64,000 nucleotides of DNA from a bacterium (lineage in GTDB: Bacteria > Armatimonadota > JACIXR01), in NCBI GenBank assembly GCA_014360495.1, contig JACIXR010000006.1, positions 62,001-126,000 on the forward strand, read 5' to 3'. Of the stretch, positions 1 to 9,365 are shown piece by piece. Position 1 is the first letter of the stretch. The number at the start of each line of letters is the position of its first letter. Below the pieces are notes generated by a model that had not been told where the DNA came from, did no database searches, and saw nothing but the letters and a program-made list of their open reading frames with translations. Both the position numbers and the translations under genes were made by a program.

Positions 1-657
1 ACAATAGCTTCTATGCTGAAATATGTTGGCTCCGCTTTTATGGGGTTGAAGAAAGAAGAAGATAGCTACAACGATGTGCCATTAACGATGCAAATATCTC
101 AGATACTGCTGGCAGCCGCTTGCCTAATCACCGGCATTGTAGCTGTATTGCCATTAGGTATTATCCACAACTCGCTGAAGGAAAGCATTATGAATCTTCC
201 GCCTTATGAACAGCTAATCGGGACAGGGATTGAAATCGCTCCGAAACTTAAAGGGCTTTCTATAGCTTTATGGAATCCCATGTTGATATTGCTCTCATTG
301 ATTATTTTAAGTGCCATATTTTATGAATTCATCAGAGGTGCCAAAAAGGAAACAGTCATCTGGTTGGGTGGGGTATTGCCTGATAGAAGGAACTTAGTAT
401 ATGACCCCCATTCTTATTTCCTCACCTTACGCAGGGGGATATGGTCAAATATCCCCAGCATTCCCTTACCCAGGATAGAGAGGTTGAGTCGCTTATCGGT
501 GGCTCCTGGGGAGGATGTTTATGAGCCGCTGATTCGTTTAGGGCATCGCTTCATTGAGAGATTGCGAAAAGTCCATTCCGGGCTTCTGCAAACTTATATC
601 CTCTGGCAAATGCTTGGCTTGGCGATTGCCCTTTTATTGATATATGCTTTTAAATAA
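1..657 (+). CDS. hyfB: HyfB-like hydrogenase membrane subunit, 3' part only
   Basis: This is the C-terminal part of a proton-pumping-type membrane subunit (NuoL/MrpA family, HyfB/HycC-like) of a group 4 [NiFe] hydrogenase. The frame is open from base 1 with no stop, so the gene begins before the window; the first ATG, at base 13, is internal. Membrane-spanning stretches are visible around codons 31-52, 88-107 and near the C terminus, separated by a hydrophilic stretch. The N-terminal antiporter core is missing because of the window edge, not because of a deletion. It is followed after 14 nt by the large-subunit gene and must be in the same operon. The assignment rests mainly on position at the head of an otherwise complete Hyf-like set; a NuoL-type subunit of another complex is unlikely. 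Confidence 0.75.
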   Translation, partial: TIASMLKYVGSAFMGLKKEEDSYNDVPLTMQISQILLAAACLITGIVAVLPLGIIHNSLKESIMNLPPYEQLIGTGIEIAPKLKGLSIALWNPMLILLSLIILSAIFYEFIRGAKKETVIWLGGVLPDRRNLVYDPHSYFLTLRRGIWSNIPSIPLPRIERLSRLSVAPGEDVYEPLIRLGHRFIERLRKVHSGLLQTYILWQMLGLAIALLLIYAFK

Positions 658-671
658 AAAGAGGTGTTGAT

Positions 672-2345
672 ATGGCTATCAGTGTTGAGCAACAGATTTT
701 AGAGAGATTCAAAGAAAAGGCAACGAATGTAAAAAGCTTGCCTAACCGCCTCTTCGTTGATTTACCAAGAGAATATGTAAGGGAGGCGGTTAATATAATC
801 TTCAATGAGTTAGGGGCAAGATATGAGATTAGCGTCGGGACGGATGCCCGTCCCATACACGGAAACTTTGAAATTCTCCACTTCTTCGCTTTTGATAAGG
901 ATAATTTCCGTGTTGCCCTCCGATTCAAGGTGCCTCCCGATGACCCCAAGATAGATTCAATAACCCCCATAATTCCGGGTGCAAATTGGGCGGAAAGGGA
1001 GTTTAGGGACTTCATCGGTGTGGAGCCCGTGGGGCATCCCGACCCACGAAGACTGGTTCTGCCGGACGATTGGCCGGAAGGAGTCCATCCATTGCGGAAG
1101 GAGGTCCCCTATAATTATCAGCCTCCCGCAACAACTGGCTGTGAGTTCAAGTTCAAGGAGCCACCACCTGGTGCAACGGCTCTTCCCATCGGACCATTCT
1201 TCCCCGTTTTAGAGGAGCCTATCCAATTTAGGCTGTTCATTGAGGGAGAGAATGTTGTGGGAGCTGACCATAGGGGATTTTATGTGCATAGAGGAATAGA
1301 GAAGCTTGGAGAGAGTCAGCTTACCTATAACCAGATACCATTCCTCGCCGAACGAATCTGTGGCATCTGCGGTTTCACTCACTCCGTATGTTACTGCCAA
1401 ACTGTTGAGGGAGCGGCGGGTATAGAGATACCCTTACCAGCTAAGTATGTGCGAAGCTATTGTTTGGAGATGGAGAGGGTGCATAGCCACCTTCTCTGGC
1501 TCGGGCTCGCCTGCCATATTTTGGGCTTTGATACATTGTTTATGCAGTTCTGGAGGATAAGGGAGCCAATAATGTGGATGGCGGAGAGGATAACCGGGAA
1601 TAGAAAGAATTACGGTATGAATCTCGTGGGAGGCACAAGAAGGAACATACCGGAGGAAATAAGAGAAGAGCTTTTGAGGGTAATTGACAAAACTGAAGAA
1701 GAGACTTTGGAGCTCTCAAAGACCCTCCTGAACGATAGCGCCTTCATAGTACGGACGAAAGAGGTGGGAATTCTAACACCCGAGGAGGTAAGGCTAACGG
1801 GAGCGATTGGACCTACAGCTCGTGCCTCAGGGGTTGATATAGATGTGAGGAGAGATTTCCCCTACGCGGCTTATCCCTATTTGAAATTTGATGTGATAGT
1901 GCTCAATGGATGTGATGTCCTCTCAAGGGCATTGGTACGAGTTTATGAGACGATTGAGTCCTTGAAGATGATGCGGCAGATATTGAAGGAGCTTCCCGAC
2001 GGTCCGACGATGGTCAAAATAGAGGAGGAACTGCCTCCTTATAGGGAATTTATGTCCGCAACGGAATCGCCACGAGGCGAGGATTTTCACTATGTTATGC
2101 TGGGAGAGAATAATCGCCCTTATAGATGGAAGGTAAGGGCTCCTTCCTATATGAATATTCCCTCGGTCTTTTGGATGTTCAAGCCCGGGACTACGATAGC
2201 GGATGCTCCCATAACGATAGGTAGTGTTGACCCCTGCGTATCCTGCACCGAGAGGTTTGAGATAATTGACCGCTCAACTGGGGAAAGCAAGTTCCTCTCC
2301 CAGAAGGAGATGTACGAGATATCCCGCCGAGGAGGGAGAAAGTGA
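672..2345 (+). CDS. hyfG: Group 4 [NiFe] hydrogenase large subunit, NuoC-NuoD-like fusion (HyfG/HycE type)
   Basis: Catalytic subunit that binds the NiFe(CN)2CO centre. Residues 1 to about 150 resemble the NuoC/30-kDa subunit and residues 180-557 the NuoD/49-kDa subunit, the same fusion as E. coli HycE and HyfG, and the 557-aa length is close to HycE. Both nickel-binding motifs are intact: RICGIC with C230 and C233, and DPCVSC with C522 and C525, so this is a true hydrogenase and not a complex I relative. About 30 residues follow the last cysteine, as in precursors trimmed by a HycI-type endopeptidase; no such peptidase gene is in the window. The start has a GAGGTG ribosome site. It overlaps the next gene by 4 nt. 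Confidence 0.95.
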   Translation: MAISVEQQILERFKEKATNVKSLPNRLFVDLPREYVREAVNIIFNELGARYEISVGTDARPIHGNFEILHFFAFDKDNFRVALRFKVPPDDPKIDSITPIIPGANWAEREFRDFIGVEPVGHPDPRRLVLPDDWPEGVHPLRKEVPYNYQPPATTGCEFKFKEPPPGATALPIGPFFPVLEEPIQFRLFIEGENVVGADHRGFYVHRGIEKLGESQLTYNQIPFLAERICGICGFTHSVCYCQTVEGAAGIEIPLPAKYVRSYCLEMERVHSHLLWLGLACHILGFDTLFMQFWRIREPIMWMAERITGNRKNYGMNLVGGTRRNIPEEIREELLRVIDKTEEETLELSKTLLNDSAFIVRTKEVGILTPEEVRLTGAIGPTARASGVDIDVRRDFPYAAYPYLKFDVIVLNGCDVLSRALVRVYETIESLKMMRQILKELPDGPTMVKIEEELPPYREFMSATESPRGEDFHYVMLGENNRPYRWKVRAPSYMNIPSVFWMFKPGTTIADAPITIGSVDPCVSCTERFEIIDRSTGESKFLSQKEMYEISRRGGRK

Positions 2346-3202
2346 TGAATTATTTACAAGCGGGGATAGTCACCATTCTCTGCATTCTCTCTGCTCCCTT
2401 GTTTGATGGTATAATGAGGAAATGGAGGGCGAGGATTCATTCCCGGATGGGACCTCCCATCCACCAAACTTATCTTGATTTATTGAAGCTCTTCGGGAAG
2501 GAGGACATAACGAGGTCTCCCTTAGCTGTCCTTTATATCGCTTGCATAGCAACCGCGACATTTGTCCTTGCATTAAGAGGGGATATAATCACTTTCATTT
2601 ATCTTCTCACTGCCTCTTCAATTTGTCTGGTTCTCTATTCCCTTCTTATGGGAAATCCTTTTGCCGTCGCAGGTGGAAGTAGAGAGGTAATGATGTTCGT
2701 TATAGTGGAACCCGTTATGGCTGCTGCCTTTTTATCCTATGCTATAAAGGCTCAGAGCTTCCTCATATCCCATATCATTGCTTGGAGCAATGTTTACGGA
2801 ATAAATATCTCAAGCATTTTCGCCATCATAGCGATGTTGCTCGCTATGCAGGCGCAAATGGGGAAACTTCCTTTTGATTTGGCTGAAGCTGAGCAGGAAC
2901 TTGTTGGAGGAGTTTTTATGGAGGCGTCCGGCTCAACCTTAGCTCTCTTTAAATGGGGATTAGCCCTCCGCCAATTCCTCATTGCTTACCTCATAGCCTT
3001 TGTGTTCATCCCCTGGCCTACCACCTGGGGAGTGCCTCTGTTTATCTTAACCCTGGTTAAGGCGTTGATTATCCTCTTTTGCGCCGTAACTGTGGAAGCG
3101 GTCTTCCCACGCCTCAGGATAGACCAGGCGCTGGGATTTTACGCAAGAGTTTTGATAGCCGCTTCCTTTATGGCGATAGCATTCTCCACACTGGGGGTGT
3201 AA
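2342..3202 (+). CDS. hyfC: Hydrogenase membrane anchor subunit (HyfC/HycD, NuoH-like)
   Basis: Integral membrane subunit of the NuoH family that docks the peripheral hydrogenase arm to the membrane arm. At 286 aa with about eight hydrophobic segments it fits HycD/HyfC (about 300 aa). The conserved acidic loop PFDLAEAEQELVGG is present near residues 174-187; in this family it lines the quinone-like cavity. The start overlaps the end of the large-subunit gene (ATGA-type, 4 nt), and the ferredoxin-like subunit begins 4 nt after its stop, so translation is probably coupled. Confidence 0.92.
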   Translation: MMNYLQAGIVTILCILSAPLFDGIMRKWRARIHSRMGPPIHQTYLDLLKLFGKEDITRSPLAVLYIACIATATFVLALRGDIITFIYLLTASSICLVLYSLLMGNPFAVAGGSREVMMFVIVEPVMAAAFLSYAIKAQSFLISHIIAWSNVYGINISSIFAIIAMLLAMQAQMGKLPFDLAEAEQELVGGVFMEASGSTLALFKWGLALRQFLIAYLIAFVFIPWPTTWGVPLFILTLVKALIILFCAVTVEAVFPRLRIDQALGFYARVLIAASFMAIAFSTLGV

Positions 3203-3206
3203 TTGT

Positions 3207-3659
3207 ATGATAAGAAGCAAGCTAAAACAATTATCAGTTGGAATTAAAGCCGGTAGGGTTACGCTGAAGTATCCCTTTGAGCCGCATCCTACTCCTCCCG
3301 GTTATCGTGGCAAGGTAACGATAAATGCGGAGAGATGCACGGGATGCGGCGGATGTGCCACGGTTTGCCCTGCTCGCCTAATAAAGATAACCGATATATC
3401 GCCTGAGTGGCGAATAATAAGGAGACATTTGGAGAGATGCATCCATTGCGGTAGATGCGCTGAGGCTTGCTCTGAAAGGGCAGTTGAGATGTCCTTAGAG
3501 TTTGAAAACGCGACTCCCGATAAGCATGACCTTTTGATTGAACAGAAGATATATATGGGGACCTGCAAGCGCTGTGGGCGCTGCTATGTCCCCTTCAGTG
3601 TTTTGGATAGGCATATGCAAATCGGCTTCAGAAAGGATGAGGATATAAATGGGATATAG
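3207..3659 (+). CDS. hyfH: Hydrogenase 2[4Fe-4S] ferredoxin subunit (HyfH/HycF, NuoI-like)
   Basis: Electron-transfer subunit of 150 aa that carries electrons between the hydrogenase small subunit and an external donor or acceptor. Two complete [4Fe-4S] motifs are seen: C44-C47-C50-C54 and C78-C81-C84-C88. A further C120-x2-C123-x2-C126 triplet near the C terminus is not part of the standard two-cluster fold and could hold another metal site. It lies between the NuoH-like and HyfE-like genes and overlaps the latter by 11 nt. Confidence 0.92.
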   Translation: MIRSKLKQLSVGIKAGRVTLKYPFEPHPTPPGYRGKVTINAERCTGCGGCATVCPARLIKITDISPEWRIIRRHLERCIHCGRCAEACSERAVEMSLEFENATPDKHDLLIEQKIYMGTCKRCGRCYVPFSVLDRHMQIGFRKDEDINGI

Positions 3660-4323
3660 TGAGACAGTTCTGAAGCTTATATCGTCTTTTTCCTTAGCGC
3701 TGATAATCACCTCCTTCGGAGCGGTTGTCACGAGGAACCTCCGCTATGCAACCTATATTTACGCTGTTCAGGCGCTTCTCTTGACCACGATTATCTCCCT
3801 ATTCGCCACGGCATCTCCCACTCTTTTCCTTTGGGCAGCGGTAGCGTTCATCACCAAGTTCCTCATCATAACTTGGCTCCTTTTAAGCTTTATCAAGGGG
3901 ATGCCGGAATATGAGGTAAAGGCAATTATCGGCTTCGCTCCCTCCGTTGTAATCGTCACCCTACTGGTCATCATCTTATATGAGATTACCCATAAATATG
4001 TCCATTTCCTTGCTCCCACAACACTCGCTACGGAGGAGCCCTTCCGCACGAATGTAGCGGTATCCCTTATCGTCTTCACGCTCGGTTTATACGGGATTCT
4101 TACCCGTAGGGATGCCTTCAAAACAGCGATTGGTCTTTGCCTTTTGGAAAACGGTGCCCATCTCTCCCTCGTAAGCCTCGCCCCCGGGCTGAGGGAAACG
4201 GTGATAATCGGAATTGTGACCGATGTCGTCCTGGGAGTTTATCTGCTCCTTTTTATAATCAGAGGCTTGAGGGAAGTAGCAGGTACCACCGATACTTATC
4301 ATTTAACAGAATTACACTGGTGA
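3649..4323 (+). CDS. hyfE: Hydrogenase-4 component E-like membrane protein
   Basis: A 224-aa, almost entirely hydrophobic protein with about six or seven membrane segments, matching HyfE, which resembles a NuoK/MrpC subunit fused to extra helices. Presence of HyfE and HyfF together makes the complex Hyf-like (larger membrane arm, more proton-translocating modules) and not the smaller Hyc type. It overlaps hyfH by 11 nt and is 11 nt ahead of hyfF. Identification is by composition, size and operon position, as there are few diagnostic residues. Confidence 0.85.
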   Translation: MGYSETVLKLISSFSLALIITSFGAVVTRNLRYATYIYAVQALLLTTIISLFATASPTLFLWAAVAFITKFLIITWLLLSFIKGMPEYEVKAIIGFAPSVVIVTLLVIILYEITHKYVHFLAPTTLATEEPFRTNVAVSLIVFTLGLYGILTRRDAFKTAIGLCLLENGAHLSLVSLAPGLRETVIIGIVTDVVLGVYLLLFIIRGLREVAGTTDTYHLTELHW

Positions 4324-4334
4324 AGAGGTGAAAT

Positions 4335-5828
4335 ATGGTCTGCACGAACGCTAACCTCATATTGATGTTGATTTTAGCTCCTCTTCCATTTTCTCTTGCT
4401 GTATTGCTTCTCCGCCGGTCGGAGATATTGAAAGAGCCACTAACAATCATCGGCTCTTTCATCCCGCTCGCTATATCCGTCCCCATTCTCCAGAGGGTTA
4501 TGGATGAGGGATATATCTCCGCCTTCGGCAACGAGCTCCTTATAGACCATCTAAGCGCCATATTCCTATTGGGGATAAGCTTCGTCGGCTTTTTCGCTTC
4601 TATCTTCGCTCATAGGTATATGAGACAGCATCCTCTCATTGCCAGAGTGGGAGTTGAAATAGCTGAGAGACGCCTTGGCATTTTCTACAGCCTCTTCCTC
4701 TTTTTCCTATCCACTATGCTTTGGAGCGTGAGCACGAACAATATCATTATCCTTTGGGTTGCCATAGAAGCAACGACTATAGCCTCAGCCCTCTTGGTTT
4801 CTTTCTATTGGGATAGGAGAGCTTTAGAGGCCGGCTATAAATATCTTCTATTGCTCACCGTTGGTGTTACATTTTCCCTGTTTGGAGCAGTGATAATTTA
4901 CGCTGCTTCCGCCCCCTATATAGCTCATGGCTCTCCTCTCTTGTTCACGAATATAAAAGAAGTTATTTCTAAGATTCCTGCTAGTATCATTTTGCTATCG
5001 GCGGTGTTGTTCACCGTGGGCTTTGGAACGAAAGCCGGGCTCGCTCCATTTCATCCCTGGCTACCAGATGCTCATGCTGAGGCGCCAACCCCCATTAGCG
5101 TTCTGCTCTCTGGAATTATGGTGGAAGTGGGGCTTTACGCTCTTTTGCGCACACTTGGTCTATTCCTCCCCGCTTATCCCGCTGTTGCTTCTACCCTTCT
5201 TGTTCTCGCCGTCTTTAGTATGCTCTTGGGAGCACTCCTGGCGATGGTGCAGAGCGACTTGAAGAGGCTTCTCGCTTATTCCAGCGTCAGCCAGATAGGG
5301 TATATAGCAATGGGCTTAGGAGTAGGAACCTATCTCGGCTATTATGGTGCTTTCTATCAATTGATAAGTCATATCCTCGCGAAATCTCTCCTATTTATGT
5401 GCGTCGGGGCGATAATATATTCCCTTGCCCTCCGCAATATTGAGGAATTGGGTGGCGTTGGCAAACACATGCCCATAACTATGGCTTGTTTCTTCATTGG
5501 TGCTTTTTCATTAAGCGGTATCCCTCCCCTCGCGGGATTCCTAAGCAAACTCACGCTTATAATTGCCACAGCGCAGGTTCATCTTTGGTGGCTTCTTATA
5601 CTCACCCTCTTAACCAGTCTTCTCACCCTCTTCTACGCCGTTCGCGCCGCTTATACGGTCTTCTGGGGTGAGGAGAAGAGCGAGGTTATAAAAGAGGCTA
5701 AGGAAGCTCCCATGAGCATTCTCTTCCCCATCCTTGTCTTTTCTATCCTTACCTTTGTCCTTGGTGTCTATCCCCAGATACTCTACCCGCTCCTGAATTC
5801 CGCCTCCCTCTTGGCTCCCTTCAAATAG
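4335..5828 (+). CDS. hyfF: Hydrogenase-4 component F-like antiporter subunit (NuoN/MrpD family)
   Basis: Proton-translocating membrane subunit of 497 aa with about 13-14 predicted helices. The core signature of the Proton_antipo_M family is visible: a glutamate in a helix near WVAIEATTIASAL, the FGTKAGLAPFHPWLPDAHAEAP loop, a lysine-containing helix and the HILAKSLLFM stretch. This is the second antiporter-like subunit of the complex besides the partial HyfB at the window start. The start has a GAGGTG site 5 nt upstream. Followed by a 43-nt gap to the small subunit. Confidence 0.92.
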   Translation: MVCTNANLILMLILAPLPFSLAVLLLRRSEILKEPLTIIGSFIPLAISVPILQRVMDEGYISAFGNELLIDHLSAIFLLGISFVGFFASIFAHRYMRQHPLIARVGVEIAERRLGIFYSLFLFFLSTMLWSVSTNNIIILWVAIEATTIASALLVSFYWDRRALEAGYKYLLLLTVGVTFSLFGAVIIYAASAPYIAHGSPLLFTNIKEVISKIPASIILLSAVLFTVGFGTKAGLAPFHPWLPDAHAEAPTPISVLLSGIMVEVGLYALLRTLGLFLPAYPAVASTLLVLAVFSMLLGALLAMVQSDLKRLLAYSSVSQIGYIAMGLGVGTYLGYYGAFYQLISHILAKSLLFMCVGAIIYSLALRNIEELGGVGKHMPITMACFFIGAFSLSGIPPLAGFLSKLTLIIATAQVHLWWLLILTLLTSLLTLFYAVRAAYTVFWGEEKSEVIKEAKEAPMSILFPILVFSILTFVLGVYPQILYPLLNSASLLAPFK

Positions 5829-5871
5829 ATAGGTATAATTTGAAAAGGAAAGGAGGAAATATTAAAGGGCA

Positions 5872-6387
5872 ATGTTCAGAGAAGGAATAGTAAGAAGATA
5901 TTCCGCAAAGGCTTTTGGAAGGTCGCTGTGGGTTTTCCATACCAATACAGGTGGCTGCAATGCCTGTGACATTGAAATCTTGGATGTCCTCACTCCTTAC
6001 TTTGATGTGGAAAGGTTCGGGATAAAGCTCGTTGGCTCTCCTCGCCACGCTGATGTCCTCGTCGTTGCGGGTCCCGTTACCCGCCCAATGATTGAGCCCC
6101 TAAAACGCCTCTACGAATCAACGCCCGACCCTAAGGTCGTTTTAGCTATAGGTTCTTGTGCTACGGGAGGGAGCATCTGGTTTGATACATACAATGTCGT
6201 GGGTGGATTGGACAAGGTCATTCCTGTTGACCTCTTCATCCCTGGTTGTCCACCGCGCCCCGAGGCTATAATATATGGGGTAGCACTTGCTTTGGGATTG
6301 GTGGTGAAAAAGGTTGCCTATGAGAGAGAAGAACAGATTCCTCCGGAGGAAATCCTTGCAAATTTGAGGAAAGAGAGCGGTCTTTGA
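5872..6387 (+). CDS. hyfI: [NiFe] hydrogenase small subunit (HyfI/HycG, NuoB-like)
   Basis: Small subunit holding the single proximal [4Fe-4S] cluster next to the active site. The four ligands are visible as C29 and C32 (GGCNAC), C96 (GSCATGG) and C126 (PGCPPRP). At 171 aa it lacks the extra cluster-binding domain of uptake hydrogenases, as expected for group 4. An AGGAGGA site precedes the ATG by about 15 nt. It ends 1 nt before hypA, so the structural and maturation genes are transcribed together. Confidence 0.95.
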   Translation: MFREGIVRRYSAKAFGRSLWVFHTNTGGCNACDIEILDVLTPYFDVERFGIKLVGSPRHADVLVVAGPVTRPMIEPLKRLYESTPDPKVVLAIGSCATGGSIWFDTYNVVGGLDKVIPVDLFIPGCPPRPEAIIYGVALALGLVVKKVAYEREEQIPPEEILANLRKESGL

Positions 6388-6388
6388 A

Positions 6389-6724
6389 ATGCACGAGACG
6401 GGAAGAGCGCAAAGCATTATCAGGGCTGTTTTAGAAAAAGCGAAAGAGAAGAGTTTGGTTGAAGTTAAAAGGGTTGAGGTTCTCGTCAACACCGCTGTGG
6501 GCGTTGATAAGGAGGAGCTCTTGGAGATAATAGAAAATATGAAGAAAGACACTATTCTAAAAGACACCGAATTCAAGCTTGAAGATGCGGGAATGCAAGC
6601 GACTTGTAAGGAATGTGGAACGGTTTTCCCTGTTGAATCCCCTTCGGCGACTTGTCCCAACTGTGGGAGCACAAACTTTGAGCTATCGCTTTTAGATGAA
6701 TGGGAAATAGCGAGGATAGAATAA
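6389..6724 (+). CDS. hypA: Hydrogenase maturation nickel chaperone HypA
   Basis: HypA delivers nickel to the hydrogenase large subunit. The protein is 111 aa, usual for the family, starts with Met-His-Glu where the N-terminus and His2 bind nickel, and has the two CxxC pairs of the structural zinc site (CKEC and CPNC, about residues 72-93). Placed directly after the small-subunit gene. Its usual GTPase partner HypB is not in the window. Confidence 0.95.
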   Translation: MHETGRAQSIIRAVLEKAKEKSLVEVKRVEVLVNTAVGVDKEELLEIIENMKKDTILKDTEFKLEDAGMQATCKECGTVFPVESPSATCPNCGSTNFELSLLDEWEIARIE

Positions 6725-6830
6725 GGTGAGAGGAAAGGGTGTGGAGAACGGAGGAAATATTGTTTGAAAGGTAAAAGCGCTAATCAAGGAGCTTCCCAGG
6801 GGAAGCAAAGCTTGACATCCAATCGTTAAG
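6725..6830 (+). other. hypA-hypF spacer with small hairpin
   Basis: A 106-nt gap in an otherwise tightly packed operon. It contains the short inverted repeat GCTTCC-CAGG-GGAAGC at 6791-6806 with no U-run after it, so it is not a convincing terminator; it may be an mRNA stability or attenuation structure. No good ribosome site precedes the hypF ATG. Confidence 0.3.
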
Positions 6831-9146
6831 ATGTCCTTCAATCCGAATTTAGCTACAGAAAGAGCTGCAAGGGCGAGAATCCTCTTAAAGGGAGCGGTGC
6901 AGGGGATGGGATTCCGCCCCTTCGTCCATCGTTTAGCTTCCTCACTGAATCTTAGGGGCTTCGTCTATAATAGCCCCGAGGGATTGATAATTGAGATAGA
7001 GGGTAAGGAAGAAAACATAAAGGAATTCTTGGAAATTTTGAGATGCTCGCCGCCACCTTTTGCAATATTTGAATCCCTTTTAATTACATATCTCCCTCCC
7101 ATCGGCTACGAGGATTTCCATATAGTGAGAAGCGAGGAGGGAAAGGTGGGTGTTCTTTTTCCCCTTCCCGATATAGCCACCTGCAAAGACTGCCTTGAGG
7201 AGACCTTTTCTCAACAGGAAAGACGCTATCTCTATCCCTTCACGAATTGCACGAATTGTGGTCCTCGCTTCACGATAATCCAATCTCTTCCTTACGATAG
7301 GGAAAGGACGAGTATGAGGAAATTTGAAATGTGTGAGGATTGCCAAAAGGAATATGAAGATATAAATGACCGCAGATATCACGCTCAACCCATTGCCTGT
7401 CCAGAATGTGGTCCCCATATCTGGCTCGAGATAAACGGTAAGAGGGTATATAAAGATGCGATTGAAGAGGCTGTGCGTCTCATAAAAGCGGGGAAAATCG
7501 TGGCGATAAAGGGCTTGGGTGGATTCCATCTCGCTTGCAATGCTCTTGATGAATCTGCAGTTAAGAGGTTGAGAGAGCGCAAAAATCGTCCTTCTAAACC
7601 CTTTGCGGTAATGGTTCAGGACATCCAAACCGCCCGCTATTTCGCCTATATATCGCCAAAGGAAGAAACCCTCCTCCTCTCACCCCAAGCTCCCATCCTT
7701 CTCCTCAAGAAAAAGCAACCCTTCAAGATGGCTTCATCCGTCGCCCCAAACAACAAGAACATCGGTATCTTCCTCCCCTATACTCCCCTTCACCATATTT
7801 TGATTAGAAAGGCTCAACTTCCCTTGATAATGACTAGTGGAAACCTGTCTGACAACCCCATTTGTGCTACGAACAGTGAAGCAAGACGAGACCTAAAGAG
7901 CATAGCGGATGCCTTCCTTTTTCATAATAGGGATATAGTGTCCAGATGCGATGATTCTGTTCTAATTGTGGTGGAGGAAGAGCCGAGAATGATAAGGCGT
8001 TCTCGGGGATATGTTCCACTTCCAATCCGTTTGCCTATAAACGGGGATGATGTCCTCGCTTGCGGTGCCGATTTGAAGAACACATTTTGCCTCTGCAAGG
8101 ATAAATGGGCTTTCTTGAGCCAGCATATAGGGGATTTGGAGAGCGCTGAGGGATATAGAGTGTATCAAAACGCGATAAGCCATCTATCCCATCTCTTGAA
8201 CATTAAACCGAAATTGGTTGCTTACGACCTCCATCCTTCCTACCATTCAACAATTTATGCTCATTCGCTCAACCTCCCCAAGATGGGCATTCAACACCAT
8301 CACGCGCACATCGCTTCCTGTATGGTGGAGAACGGCATATCCCCAGAAGAGCAGGTGATTGGCATAGCTTGGGATGGAACAGGTTATGGAACGGATGGAA
8401 GGATTTGGGGAGGCGAGAGTATGTTGGCTACTTATAAGGGGTTCCAAAGGTTGGCTCATCTCTTATATGTTCCTCTTCCGGGAGGAGAGATGGCGGTCAA
8501 GGAGCCCTGGCGAATGGCTTTATCATATTTAATTTTGGCGGGTGAGGAAGAGTGTCTTACAAATTGGAGGAAGTTGCCGGAGGAGTTCAGCGAATTCCTT
8601 TCCCAAATAGGGGAAAATAGAGTTAGTGCTATTAGGCAAATGGTTAAGAAGGGCATCAATTCTCCCCTTGCATCTAGTATGGGAAGGCTTTTTGATGCGG
8701 TTTCCTCTCTCATGGGAATTTGCCATCACAATACTTATGAGGGTCAGTCCGCTTGCGAGCTGGAGGCTATCGCTGAGGATTGCGAGGATTTCTACGAGTT
8801 TGAGCTACAAGGAGATAACCCAATAATCATCAATCCCCTGCCTATAATTAAGGGAATTTTAAAGGATTTGAAAGAGGGGAAAAGCAAAGAATATGTAGCT
8901 TCTCGCTTTCATCAAAGCCTTGTTGAGATGCTCGTTAGGATTTCCCATATCATCCGACGGCGTTATGAGGTAGAGAAGGTGGTCTTGAGCGGAGGGGTAT
9001 TCCAAAACGCCTTGCTACTGAGCAAGTCGCTTAAGAGACTGAGAGAGGAAGGGTTTACCCCAATTTCCCATAGCAAAGTGCCAACAAACGACGGTGGAAT
9101 AGCTCTCGGACAAGCTGCTATAGCGAGAGCTTTAATGGAGGGATAG
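6831..9146 (+). CDS. hypF: Carbamoyltransferase HypF
   Basis: HypF makes the thiocarbamate on HypE from carbamoyl phosphate, the source of the cyanide ligands of the NiFe centre. All four modules are seen in order: an N-terminal acylphosphatase domain (GAVQGMGFRPFVHR, residues 22-35), two zinc-finger pairs (CKDC...CTNC and CEDC...CPEC, about residues 115-195), a YrdC-like domain (about 205-390) and a Kae1-like carbamoyltransferase domain with HHHAH near residue 490. Length of 771 aa is normal. The ATG used has a weak ribosome site; the acylphosphatase domain begins at about residue 15, so a slightly later start is possible but not a much earlier one. Confidence 0.95.
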   Translation: MSFNPNLATERAARARILLKGAVQGMGFRPFVHRLASSLNLRGFVYNSPEGLIIEIEGKEENIKEFLEILRCSPPPFAIFESLLITYLPPIGYEDFHIVRSEEGKVGVLFPLPDIATCKDCLEETFSQQERRYLYPFTNCTNCGPRFTIIQSLPYDRERTSMRKFEMCEDCQKEYEDINDRRYHAQPIACPECGPHIWLEINGKRVYKDAIEEAVRLIKAGKIVAIKGLGGFHLACNALDESAVKRLRERKNRPSKPFAVMVQDIQTARYFAYISPKEETLLLSPQAPILLLKKKQPFKMASSVAPNNKNIGIFLPYTPLHHILIRKAQLPLIMTSGNLSDNPICATNSEARRDLKSIADAFLFHNRDIVSRCDDSVLIVVEEEPRMIRRSRGYVPLPIRLPINGDDVLACGADLKNTFCLCKDKWAFLSQHIGDLESAEGYRVYQNAISHLSHLLNIKPKLVAYDLHPSYHSTIYAHSLNLPKMGIQHHHAHIASCMVENGISPEEQVIGIAWDGTGYGTDGRIWGGESMLATYKGFQRLAHLLYVPLPGGEMAVKEPWRMALSYLILAGEEECLTNWRKLPEEFSEFLSQIGENRVSAIRQMVKKGINSPLASSMGRLFDAVSSLMGICHHNTYEGQSACELEAIAEDCEDFYEFELQGDNPIIINPLPIIKGILKDLKEGKSKEYVASRFHQSLVEMLVRISHIIRRRYEVEKVVLSGGVFQNALLLSKSLKRLREEGFTPISHSKVPTNDGGIALGQAAIARALMEG

Positions 9147-9149
9147 AAT

Positions 9150-9365
9150 ATGTGCCTTGGCGTTCCAGCAAGAATAGTGAAAATAGAAGGTAAAGAAGCG
9201 ATAGCGGAAGTGGGAGGGATAAGGAGGGAAATATCAATAGAGCTTTTAAACGATATAAAAGAAGGCGATTGGGTGATTGTCCATGCGGGCTTCGCCATCT
9301 CAAAGCTGGATGAGGAGGAAGCCGATACAATGCTGAATATCCTCTCCCACATTCCTGAAGAATGA
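9150..9365 (+). CDS. hypC: Hydrogenase maturation chaperone HypC
   Basis: Small chaperone of 71 aa that, with HypD, carries the Fe(CN)2CO unit to the large subunit. The invariant N-terminus MCLGVPA with the essential Cys2 is present. It starts 3 nt after hypF and overlaps hypD by 4 nt, the normal pairing. Confidence 0.96.
   Translation: MCLGVPARIVKIEGKEAIAEVGGIRREISIELLNDIKEGDWVIVHAGFAISKLDEEEADTMLNILSHIPEE

Noticed and set aside
1352-1370. Possible selenocysteine site in the hydrogenase large subunit
   Set aside because: All four nickel ligands are ordinary cysteine codons; there is no in-frame TGA.
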